A model generated the notes under the pieces. It worked only from the letters and a program-made list of their open reading frames with translations, made no database searches and was not told the DNA's origin. From Tubiluchus corallicola (lineage: Eukaryota > Priapulida > Priapulimorpha > Priapulimorphida > Tubiluchidae), in NCBI GenBank assembly GCA_030141605.1, contig JAQGDQ010001848.1:1-23445 (forward strand): DNA of 23,445 nt, given 5' to 3'. Below, one piece after another: positions 17,001-23,445 of the stretch (its first letter is position 1; each line of letters opens with the position of its first letter). The translations under genes were made by a program, and so were the position numbers.

Positions 17001-20000
17001 ACACAAGCCACCACTGCATATCGTTGCTCATAATTACACAAGCCACCACTGCATATCGTTGCTCATAATTACACAAGCCACCACTGCACATCGTTGCTCA
17101 TAATTACACAAGCCACCACTGCACATCGTTGCTCATAATTACACAAGCTGCCACTGCACATCGTTGCTCATAATTACACAAGCTGCCACTGCACATTGTT
17201 GCTCATAATTACACAAGCCGCCACTGCACATCGTTGCTCATAATTACACAAGCCGCCACTGCACATCGTTGCTCATAATTACACAAGCCGCCACTGCACA
17301 TTGTTGCTCATAATTACACAAGCTGCCACTGCATATCGTTGCTCATAATTACACAAGCCGCCACTGCATATCGTTGCTCATAATTACACAAGCCACCACT
17401 GCATATCGTTGCTCATAATTACACAAGCCGCCACTGCATATCGTTGCTCATAATTACACAAGCTGCCACTGCATATCGTTGCTCATAATTACACGAGCCG
17501 CCACTGCATATCGTTGCTCATAATTACACAAGCCACCACTGCATATCGTTGCTCATAATTACACAAGCCACCACTGCATATCGTTGCTCATAATTACACA
17601 AGCCGCCACTGCATATCGTTGCTCATAATTACACAAGCCACCACTGCATATCGTTGCTCATAATTACACAAGCCAACACTGCATATCGTTGCTCATAATT
17701 ACACGAGCCACCACTGCATATCGTTGCTCATAATTACACAAGCCACCACTGCATATCATTGCTCATAATTACACAAGCCGTCACTGCATATCGTTGCTCA
17801 TAATTACACAAGCCTCCACTGCATATCGTTGCTCATAATTACACAAGCCTCCACTGCATATCGTTGCTCATAATCACACAAGCCGCCACTGCATATCGTT
17901 GCTCACAATTACACAAGCCGCCACTGCATATCGTTGCTCACAATTACACAAGCCACCACTGCATATCGTTGCTCACAATTACACAAGCCACCACTGCATA
18001 TCGTTGCTCACAATTACACAAGCCGCCCTTCTATACCACCCATTTCGGGACTGCCATAAAGTCGGCGCTATGCGAGTTTGGCAATACAACAAGGTACATT
18101 AATACATAAATGTCTATGTAAATGTAGACAATTTGTTTTGCTAAAAATCTGCTATTACAAAGACAGGGGCATGAAAAATAAAAAGCTCTTACTTTAGGCA
18201 GGCCGGGGCAGTCTAACCACTCCGAGTAAATCTCTTCTGAACTCAGTCCATTCTTTCTGAAACGTTCAATGCATTGAACACTGTGAACTGTTTCATTAAG
18301 ATTCAAAAAACTTATGCAACATTTATTTTTAAAAATGTCTTGAAAATAAAAAACACAGTGTGAACATTTTCAATAACAGATTCAAGATGCCTTGAAAATA
18401 AAAAATACAGTGTGAACATTTTCAATAACAGATTCAAGATGCCTTGAAAATAAAAAACACAGTGTGAACATTTTCAATAACAGATTCAAGATGCCTTGAA
18501 AATAAAAAACACAGTGTGAACATTTTCAATAACAGATTCAAGATGCATTGAAAATAAAAAAACACAGTGTAAACATTTTCAGTAACAGATTCAAGATGCC
18601 TTGAAAATAAAAAACACGGTGACACATTCCATTAACAGATTCAAGATGTGTTAAAAAAACACGGTGTGAACAGGGTTCATTAACAGGAATCATCAGCAAA
18701 CAAGTGAACAGAGCTTTACTCTAGCAACACTTACGCTACAAAAGGAAAAGCATGGAAGAACATGTCAAAGATTTAAGTCTTGAAAATTAAAAAAACGTGG
18801 TGTGAACAGGGTTCATTAACAGGAATCATCAGCAAACAAGTGAACAGAGCTTTACTCTAGCAACACTTACGCTACAAAAGGAAAAGCATGGAAGAACATG
18901 TCAAAGAATTCCCGTGAGAGAACTAGCAAGCCGTGAAAGTGCCACACGTAATCACGCAGGAAGGAATCAAACTTCTCAACACCGACCAATTCTGACAGGT
19001 GTCGCAATAGAAAGTAACCCTGTGTGAAAACATACAAAAGCTTTTTTTTATCTTGTGCACAGAGTGTAAGTCTATAAATATTAATATCGTGTACCAGCAT
19101 GTACACTCAAATCTCGGTCCTCGCTTTTACGGATACCAGACAGAAATCTGGACCATTAAAAAGTCCCGCATACTACGGACACAGTGCATTGTTTCATAAG
19201 CTGACCGCTAGTTGGCAGGACGACACTTTGTTTACATCACGTACATCATATCTGTATATAGAAAAATATAGTCAATTATGCGAAGTTATTTGAGTGAATT
19301 GCTGACAGTTTTTACATACTTTTGCTTAAGAGTGGTCCATACTAGACATTTTTGAGACAATTAGGCGATTGATTCTACATCACCGTGAGTCTAATATAAG
19401 ACGCCTACTATATTAGCTTAGCATCGGTAAATACAGACAATCGGCAAATTCGAAGCGACGTGTCCCCGCTATTGTCCGGAAAACTGAGATACGAGTGCAC
19501 GTTCATAAGCATAAGTTTTTCAATCCGACCTACCTTCAGATAATGCACTTGAGTGAAGCATTTGTCGGGATTCATCCCGTTTTTCACGAAATCGACGGTC
19601 CGCTGCTCTTCCCGCTTCCTGTCATAAGAGTCGCCGCCCGGTCGTAGCGTCTGCAGCTCCTCGGAGGTGTTTTCTAATTCGGCCGACAACGTACGGTACC
19701 TCAAAAGCGCTCTGAGTTCCGCATAATCCTTCCTCTCCTTCTCGTCCCACTGCAATAAATATAACTATACTATAAATATTATATATATATTATATATATA
19801 TATTATGTTATGTTGTGTTGTGTTGTGTTGTGTTGTGTTGTGTGTCGTATCGTATCGTATCATATCATATATTATATATGTTATATTATATTATATTATA
19901 TTATGAAAAGTTTACCAGAAAAATTGCATTAGAAACAACAGATTAAGTTTTGACCAATGGCGGGTGTTTGATTTAGTTTCGGCGTCAAAAAATTCTGGTC

Positions 20001-22130
20001 AACAACGTGCGAAATTATGATCCAAGAGCTAGGCAGCTTTATCGAATTCGGTCCGTGAATATAAATATTATAAATATAATATATTATATTATAACTATAT
20101 CTTATACCTTACCCCCATAGCTGCGCCGTGTATCGAGTCTTCCATGTACGTGGAAAACCCCTCACTGATCCATTCCTCGGTCCAGTCCTTTGCTCCGAGC
20201 AGCAACCCGAACCAATTATGCGAGATCTCGTGTGCGACCCGTATGCACATTCCACCGATATCGGCCAGAACTGATTGAGACAGAAACAGCAGATTTGGGC
20301 TGGGAGTAAAATAAAAAACACATACTTTAGGAGGCGCTAGACGCAACTCAAGCAAATGAACAAATATTTTAGGTTACTTGCTATTGCAGGGCTTGCGTCG
20401 ACAGTAACGCTGTATAAACCATGTAAATTTAAACTCCCGCGATGACCGTTAGATGCAGCCATTTTAGTGGCAGGTTTATTTGAAACAAATTTAGATAACA
20501 TTGTATGAAATTTGAAAAAATAATCAGAGCATTCATAGCACACATGTTGCCAACTTATTACTGTATCTTGTCAATAAGATTAAAAATACTGTTTTTGGCT
20601 ATAGAGTGGCGCACCCTGGAGGGTGAGTCAGTGACATTTTACCAATTGGCATGAACGTTTTAAATTATTATTTCTAGTTACATAAGCCTTACGTTGCCAT
20701 TAGTTACTATGACATTTTCATTCAGGTGCAAATTGCGATGTGCCAAATGAATTACACACTGTTAGATTACAATGCGATCTAAGTTTTCACAAAAATCTGG
20801 ATTCTACGACAAACGAAACCACGCATTTGTTCCGGCTGTCTTTCCCAGAAAAGTTTAATCATCATTGTTGTTAAGCCAGGGATGCAGGTACAGTACAGTA
20901 CAGTAAGCACGTCACGACGGCAAGCGGGAGCTTACAGACGAACCCTCATGCGAGGAAATACGGTCACCACCAACAGTTCAAGCGCGTATTTGCGTATCAT
21001 AAACAGTTTTAAACATTATGAGAACTTTCTGACCCAACTTGTCACAAAAAATGAATCTGCCGACCTTGGACGGATTTCCATTATTTTTGCGATTAAACAG
21101 ACTTGCATGATTTAGAAAAACAGACTTTTTAATTTATTGCTAATTCACTTATATATAAATTAATATTCTAAAATATTTTTTCTAATTTTTAACTGCAGAA
21201 AGGAATTTAAGCCTTACTTCATTTCTAAAATTGATTAAAAACTTTTGCAGTGCATGCTAAGCTGACGACTAATACTTCTAAAGCAGTAATACTACACTCA
21301 TTGGTTAATAGGTTCAATCAGTTAATTGGGTCAAAACACTTCGCTCCCAAAGTGAATCTATTAAGCGGCGTCTACTGTGCTTGTATGGAACCAGAGCGTG
21401 TGAAGTTGGTATTGTTTGCTTCACAGCCCAGCACAGTGCACTCCTGTAATGCCTGACATACCATGTTGTACGCTGCACTGCTAGCGTCTGCTGCTGGGTA
21501 GAGAAAGTACTGCTGCTCACACAGTTTGTTGTCAGTTGTCACGTGCTTAAAAATCGTGTTCCGGCATATTCCTTAACAGGGCAATTTAAGCTCAGCAAAA
21601 AAATGTTTTGGTTTAAAATTTTATAAAGCAGCGCATAAATTATATTATTATTATATTACTTATAAATTTTTGTATATTTGTTAATTTAAAATTACAATTG
21701 CAAAATCACAACAAAAAAATTACATATGTTTGCTTCGTTTTATACAGTTTTAAAACAATGGCTAAAAATTTTCTAAAGCAGCCTCCGCCTCAGTAATTTT
21801 AGCTAGGGGGCGCCACTGATTAAAAGTATGAAATTGTGATTTTTGTAAAGGAAATGCAACAATCCTACCTACCTGGCTAATCCTAAACTCGCAAAGCATT
21901 TTGGGACGACCAGAACGTCCAGTCTTGGGAAAGGGTGCGGTCCGAGCTTCTCAAATGCAGCAACGAGGCAGCGACGAAGGTAACCACCTCCGAACACGTC
22001 GACGGCAGACCGTAGCAAAGACTCGACGGCAAATATGCGGGTGGGTATCAAGCTTCGAGTGAAATGTTGAGATCTGCACGGATACGGCTCGTGACGGCAA
22101 CGGCGCCCGGGGTCGGACACCGTACCAGAC
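10884..22130 (-). CDS. AOPEP: Aminopeptidase O orthologue (M1 family), 3' part, 9 exons
   Basis: Exons at 22130-21873, 20299-20113, 19749-19534, 19019-18871, 18256-18193, 15760-15608, 14833-14663, 12761-12675 and 11030-10884 (stop TGA) join in phase to about 476 residues, roughly the C-terminal 60% of the vertebrate protein. Visible: HPFPRLDVLVVP and SLGLASPN (the GAMEN-like position, not canonical, as in the AOPEP group), HEISH-x18-E zinc site, HYLKG with the expected proton-donor Tyr, a basic cluster KRKGTKRKK, and the C-terminal helical domain ending VEEMLGVT. Known for the family: zinc exopeptidase; the mammalian enzyme trims N-terminal residues such as in angiotensin III to IV, and isoforms reach the nucleolus. 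The 5' exons should lie right of the window. Convergent with the receptor gene. Confidence 0.95.
11373..11552 (+). terminator. Candidate receptor poly(A) signals
   Basis: The first plus-strand hexamers after the receptor stop are ATTAAA at 11373-11378 and AATAAA at 11547-11552. Both lie past the AOPEP last exon, so a receptor transcript using them would be antisense to that exon. Position evidence only. Confidence 0.35.
11553..12674. other. AOPEP last intron, mostly plain AT-rich DNA
   Basis: No exon or element recognised. Minor items: a direct repeat ggatttaagtttccataatg (about 12165 and 12207) and an (AATC)n run near 12641-12661. Confidence 0.6.
12675..12761 (-). CDS. AOPEP: AOPEP exon: C-terminal helical domain 2
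   Basis: Acceptor tgattttag, donor CAA/GTAAGT, exactly 29 codons: VRHRWCELVIKHGYHAANHD then VENFLEEDQ. It is short but strongly recognisable as the penultimate segment of AOPEP. Phase 0 on both sides. Confidence 0.93.
13136..14540. repeat. 30-bp minisatellite, about 47 copies
   Basis: Unit atggagaataaacaacacaa plus aaacgcatca, exactly 30 bp, with variants (ataggg, aatgcatca, acacaaca, tacagcac). It fills most of the AOPEP intron between the exons at 14663 and 12761. Because the unit is ten codons long and lacks stops in several frames, long periodic open frames appear on both strands (up to 478 codons). None continues into an AOPEP exon. Confidence 0.97.
14663..14833 (-). CDS. AOPEP: AOPEP exon: C-terminal helical domain 1
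   Basis: Acceptor gttccgcag, donor GAC/GTAAGA, 57 codons. It reads NVIITCNFDDVTLTLQEL, RSSDQIVLLLEFMLELD, ETLQCLHRHF and NAD, joining VRHRW in the next exon. The DQxVLLLExxLE helix and the NADVRHRWCEL junction are clear family matches. A second in-frame acceptor (ctcttcag before GAG TTG) could make a shorter form. Confidence 0.9.
15200..15520. repeat. GT-rich minisatellite
   Basis: Units of roughly 24-32 bp built from gtgtgagtgtgcatgcttgc and gtgtgcatgtgtgtgag, alternating purine-pyrimidine nearly throughout, in the AOPEP intron 14834-15607. Alternating GT/GC sequence is a known Z-DNA former. The Cys/Val and His/Thr frames are compositional. Confidence 0.92.
15608..15760 (-). CDS. AOPEP: AOPEP exon with basic (nucleolar-signal-like) cluster
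   Basis: Acceptor cacattatcag. It encodes CLRQSEPSSDNELYKQVCQE, FEMWKSLNGR and ICEKRKGTKRKKCADVSGFN. The basic run KRKGTKRKK sits where the mammalian protein has its Arg/Lys-rich nucleolar signal. The donor is either GTG/GTAATG (used here) or AAT/GTGGTA three bases earlier; both keep phase 0. Confidence 0.87.
15761..16254. other. Intron, AT-rich, nothing recognised
   Basis: Plain AT-rich intronic sequence between the 15760 acceptor and the 35-bp array. No feature supported. Confidence 0.6.
16255..18030. repeat. 35-bp satellite array, about 50 copies, with higher-order period
   Basis: Unit ccaccactgcatatcgttgc plus tcataattacacaag, exactly 35 bp. Variant sites (cca/ccg/ctg, tatc/cacatc, cgtt/catt/ttgtt) let blocks be traced: about 16371-16810 recurs at 16931-17370 with only a few differences, a 560-bp (16-unit) higher-order duplication. 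It lies within the AOPEP intron between exons 18193 and 15760. Confidence 0.97.
18193..18256 (-). CDS. AOPEP: AOPEP exon: linker to C-terminal domain
   Basis: A 64-bp exon: acceptor gaacgtttcag, donor AAA/GTAAGA. One base completes the split Ala, then KNGLSSEEIYSEWLDCPGLPK. The pattern EEIYxxWLxxxGxPK is recognisable from AOPEP and leukotriene A4 hydrolase relatives. Both phases match the neighbours. Confidence 0.9.
18341..18655. repeat. 52-bp minisatellite, about 6 copies
   Basis: tgaaaataaaaaacacagtg plus tgaacattttcaataacaga plus ttcaagatgcct. Starts at 18341, 18393, 18445, 18497, 18549 and 18602, then decay. It lies in the AOPEP intron just after the exon at 18871. Confidence 0.93.
18646..18769 (-). 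repeat. Duplicated AOPEP exon 3' end with donor
   Basis: Copies 18785-18907 almost exactly (acagggttcattaacaggaa ... catgtcaaaga). It contains the last 37 bases of the GYFLLRHL exon and a second GC/GTAAGT donor (18735/18734) placed in the downstream intron. There is no acceptor in front of it, so it is a decoy donor, not an exon. Confidence 0.92.
18871..19019 (-). CDS. AOPEP: AOPEP exon: GYFLLRHL helix region
   Basis: Acceptor ttcacacag, donor GC/GTAAGT. It encodes GYFLLRHLSELVGVEKFDSF, LRDYVWHFHG and LSREFFDMFFHAFPFV, ending in a split Ala codon. It continues HYLK directly. The last 37 bases with the donor are duplicated about 136 bp downstream (18735-18771). Confidence 0.92.
19534..19749 (-). 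CDS. AOPEP: AOPEP exon with catalytic Tyr motif
   Basis: Acceptor ttattgcag, donor AAG/GTAGGT, exactly 72 codons. It encodes WDEKERKDYAELRALLRYR, EELQTLRP and NGMNPDKCFTQVHYLK. The Tyr of HYLK-G aligns with the YxKG proton donor of M1 peptidases, and the Gly opens the next exon. Reading continues open past the donor for about 40 codons to a stop at 19408-19410. It lies in the left arm of the inverted duplication. Confidence 0.94.
19755..19905. repeat. AT and pentanucleotide tract (left arm)
   Basis: Runs of tatatata, (gttgt)n, (cgtat)n, (catat)n and (tatta)n in the AOPEP intron between the two active-site exons. The counterpart in the right arm is 22690-22830 and differs in copy number. Confidence 0.9.
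20113..20299 (-). CDS. AOPEP: AOPEP exon with zinc-binding site HEISH-x18-E
   Basis: Acceptor ttttactcccag, donor GGG/GTAAGG, 187 bp: one base plus 62 codons. It reads PNLLFLSQSVLADIGGMC, then AHEISHNWFG, KDWTEEWISEGFSTYMED and GAAMG. The two His of HEISH and the Glu after 18 intervening residues (the E of SEGF) are the zinc ligands, and the Glu of HEISH is the general base. All are intact. The exon lies in the left arm of the inverted duplication. Confidence 0.95.
20437..21872. other. Spacer of the inverted repeat, AOPEP intron
   Basis: Single-copy AT-rich intron between the exons at 21873 and 20299, minus the part in the arm. Minor items: acagtacagtacagta near 20889, and two short GC-rich words (agtggcgcaccct at 20605 and ctagggggcgccact at 21804) that are imperfect inverses. 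No coding sequence supported. Confidence 0.6.
21873..22130 (-). CDS. AOPEP: AOPEP exon upstream of the zinc site
   Basis: Acceptor cttcttgtag, donor AG/GTAGGT. It encodes EPYPCRSQHFTRSLIPTRIF, then AVDVFGGGYLRRCLVAAFEK and LGPHPFPRLDVLVVP, ending SLGLA plus two bases of a Ser codon that the exon at 20299 completes (SLGLA-S-PNLLFLSQS). The exact phase match shows it belongs to the minus-strand gene and sits between the arms of the inverted repeat. It has no copy in either arm. Confidence 0.93.
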
Positions 22131-22305
22131 CTACAAGAAGAGAAACATTCGTTGTGCAGTCATAGCAGGGTTTAAATTTACATAGTTTATACAGCGTTAC
22201 TGTCGACGCAAGCCCTGCAATGTGCAAGTAACCTAAAATATCTGTTCATTTGCTTGAGTTGCGCCTAGCGCCTCCTAAGGTAAATGCTTTTTATTTTACT
22301 TCTAG

Positions 22306-22492
22306 CCCAAATCTTTTGTTTCTGTCTCAATCAGTCCTGGCCGATATCGGTGGAATGTGCATACGGGTTGCACACGAGATCTCGCATAATTGGTTCGGGC
22401 TGCTGCTCGGAGCAAAGGACTGGACCGAGGAATGGATCAGTGAGGGGTTTTCCACGTACATGGAAGATTCGATACACGGCGCAGCTATGGGG
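22306..22492 (+). pseudogene. Inverted copy of the AOPEP zinc-site exon
   Basis: Same length (187 bp), phase, acceptor (acttctag) and donor (GGG/GTAAGG) as the exon at 20299-20113, but on the opposite strand. I count six base differences, all synonymous, so the protein including HEISH-x18-E is identical. Seen from the minus-strand gene it is antisense sequence inside the intron upstream of the 22130 exon. No plus-strand partner for that upstream exon was found, so this copy is probably not an independent gene. It could be part of a partial duplicate running off the window, or an assembly artefact. Confidence 0.85.
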
Positions 22493-22849
22493 GTAAGGTA
22501 TAAGATATAGTTATAATGTAATATATTAGATTTATAATATTTATATTCACGGACCGAATTCGATAAAGCTGCCTAGCTCTTGAATCATAATTTCGCACGT
22601 TGTTGACCAGAATTTTTTGACGCCGAAACTAAATCTAACACCCGCCATTGGTCAAAATTAATCTGTTGTTTCTAATGCAATTTTTCTGGTAAACTTTTCA
22701 TAATATAATATAATATAATATAACATATATAATATATGATATGATACGATACGATACGACACACAACGACACAACACAACACAACACAACATAAATATTA
22801 TATATATATTATATATATAATATTTATAGTATAGTTATATTTATTGCAG

Positions 22850-23065
22850 TGGAACAAGAAAGAGAGGAAGGATTACGCAGAACTCAGAGCGCTTTTGAGG
22901 TACCGTACGTTGTCGGCCGAATTAGAAAACACCTCCGAGGAGCTGCAGATGCTACGACCGTGTGGCGACTCTTATGACGGGACGCGGGAAGAGCATCGGA
23001 CCGTCGATTTCGTGAAAAACGGGATGAATCCCGACAAATGCTTCACTCAAGTGCATTATCTGAAG
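22850..23065 (+). pseudogene. Inverted copy of the AOPEP catalytic-Tyr exon
   Basis: Same 72-codon length, acceptor (ttattgcag) and donor (AAG/GTAGGT) as the exon at 19749-19534, opposite strand. I count 11 base differences: three synonymous codons and seven amino-acid changes (D-N, E-K, T-M, G-C, R-G, K-T, Q-H). HYLK is kept and there is no stop or frameshift. This contrasts with the synonymous-only pattern of its neighbour. Confidence 0.84.
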
Positions 23066-23445
23066 GTAGGTCGGATTGAAAAACTTATGCTTATGAACGT
23101 GCACTCGTATCTCGCTTTGCCTGACAAAAGCGGGGAAACGTCGGTCCAAATTTGCCGATTGTCTGTATTTTCAGATACTAAGCTAATACAGTAGTCATCG
23201 TGTATTAGACTCACGGTGATGTAGAATCAATCGCCTAATTGTCTCAAAAATGTCTAGTACTGGCTGCTCCTATGCAAAAGGATATAAAAACTGTTGGCAA
23301 TTGACTCAAATAACTCCGCATAATTGACTATATTTTTCTATATACAGATATGATGTACGTGATGTAAACAAAGTGTTGTCCTGCCAACTAGCGGTCAGCT
23401 TATGAAACAATGCACTGTGTCCGTAGTATGCGGGACTTTTTAATG

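Larger units (their letters stand above)
19154..20436. repeat. Left arm of large inverted repeat
   Basis: The reverse complement of this stretch matches 22168-23445 nearly end to end, including introns, two exons, the pentanucleotide tract and flanking single-copy sequence. Inner edge: homology ends near gtttaaattt (20436/22168). The outer edge is set only by the end of the window, so the arm may extend left of 19154. Exon divergence is about 3-5%. Confidence 0.95.
22168..23445. repeat. Right arm of large inverted repeat
   Basis: Opposite-strand copy of 19154-20436. It begins 38 bp beyond the acceptor of the 22130 exon and continues to the last base of the window. The spacer between arms is about 1.73 kb and contains one AOPEP exon. 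Confidence 0.95.

Noticed and set aside
13136-18030. Regular short repeats that might suggest a CRISPR array
   Set aside because: Units are contiguous tandem copies with no unique spacers, within a eukaryotic gene.
20605-21818. Short inverse words agtggcgcaccct and ctagggggcgccact as possible transposon ends
   Set aside because: The match is only about a dozen imperfect bases with no target duplication or internal homology.
21869-22120. Treating the exon between the arms as part of a plus-strand AOPEP copy
   Set aside because: It codes on the minus strand, and its split Ser codon joins exactly to the minus-strand exon at 20299.

Overview
The window is animal (metazoan) nuclear DNA: two intron-rich genes whose exons join in phase at GT-AG sites, in AT-rich DNA crowded with minisatellites and small transposon-like pieces. 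The species cannot be fixed from the sequence. An invertebrate, perhaps a marine or lower-chordate lineage, fits the modest introns and the protein divergence, but this is inference.

Plus strand, about 1.4-10.7 kb: the 3' half of an adhesion-class G-protein-coupled receptor. Seven exons (1413-1524, 3378-3481, 4153-4255, 5728-5960, 7292-7447, 8426-8558, 10201-10713) join without a frame break. They encode the end of the GAIN domain with its GPS motif and tethered agonist, all seven membrane helices, and a long acidic Lys/Glu-rich tail. The N-terminal ectodomain is not seen.

Minus strand, about 22.1-10.9 kb: the 3' half of an aminopeptidase O (AOPEP, M1 zinc metallopeptidase) orthologue. Nine exons join in phase from 22130 down to a stop at 10884, giving about 476 C-terminal residues. 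These include the HEISH-x18-E zinc site, the catalytic-Tyr motif HYLKG, a basic cluster and the C-terminal helical domain. The 5' exons should lie beyond the right edge. The two genes converge tail to tail, with stop codons 170 bp apart, and their 3' UTRs probably overlap.

The most striking structure is a large inverted duplication. Bases 19154-20436, holding the two active-site AOPEP exons, reappear in opposite orientation at 22168-23445 and run off the window. The exon lying between the arms (21873-22130) is single-copy. The inverted copy keeps reading frames and splice sites. One copied exon differs only synonymously, the other at seven amino acids. It is either a real inverted partial duplication inside an AOPEP intron, able to fold the pre-mRNA into a hairpin of about 1.3 kb, or a haplotype/assembly artefact.

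A recurring theme is duplication of splice-site fragments into the neighbouring intron: the GPS acceptor (2685-2736), the TM5 donor (7469-7579) and the AOPEP donor (18646-18769). Most introns also carry their own minisatellite (units of 22, 30, 35, 52, 54 and 95 bp and others). Further items are an 86/92-bp array resembling the C-terminus of a LINE reverse transcriptase, a pogo/mariner-like MITE, an element of about 790 bp with 36-bp perfect inverted ends and a second palindrome nested inside, and an orphan cluster of heat-shock elements with a TATA box. No rRNA, tRNA or CRISPR was found.
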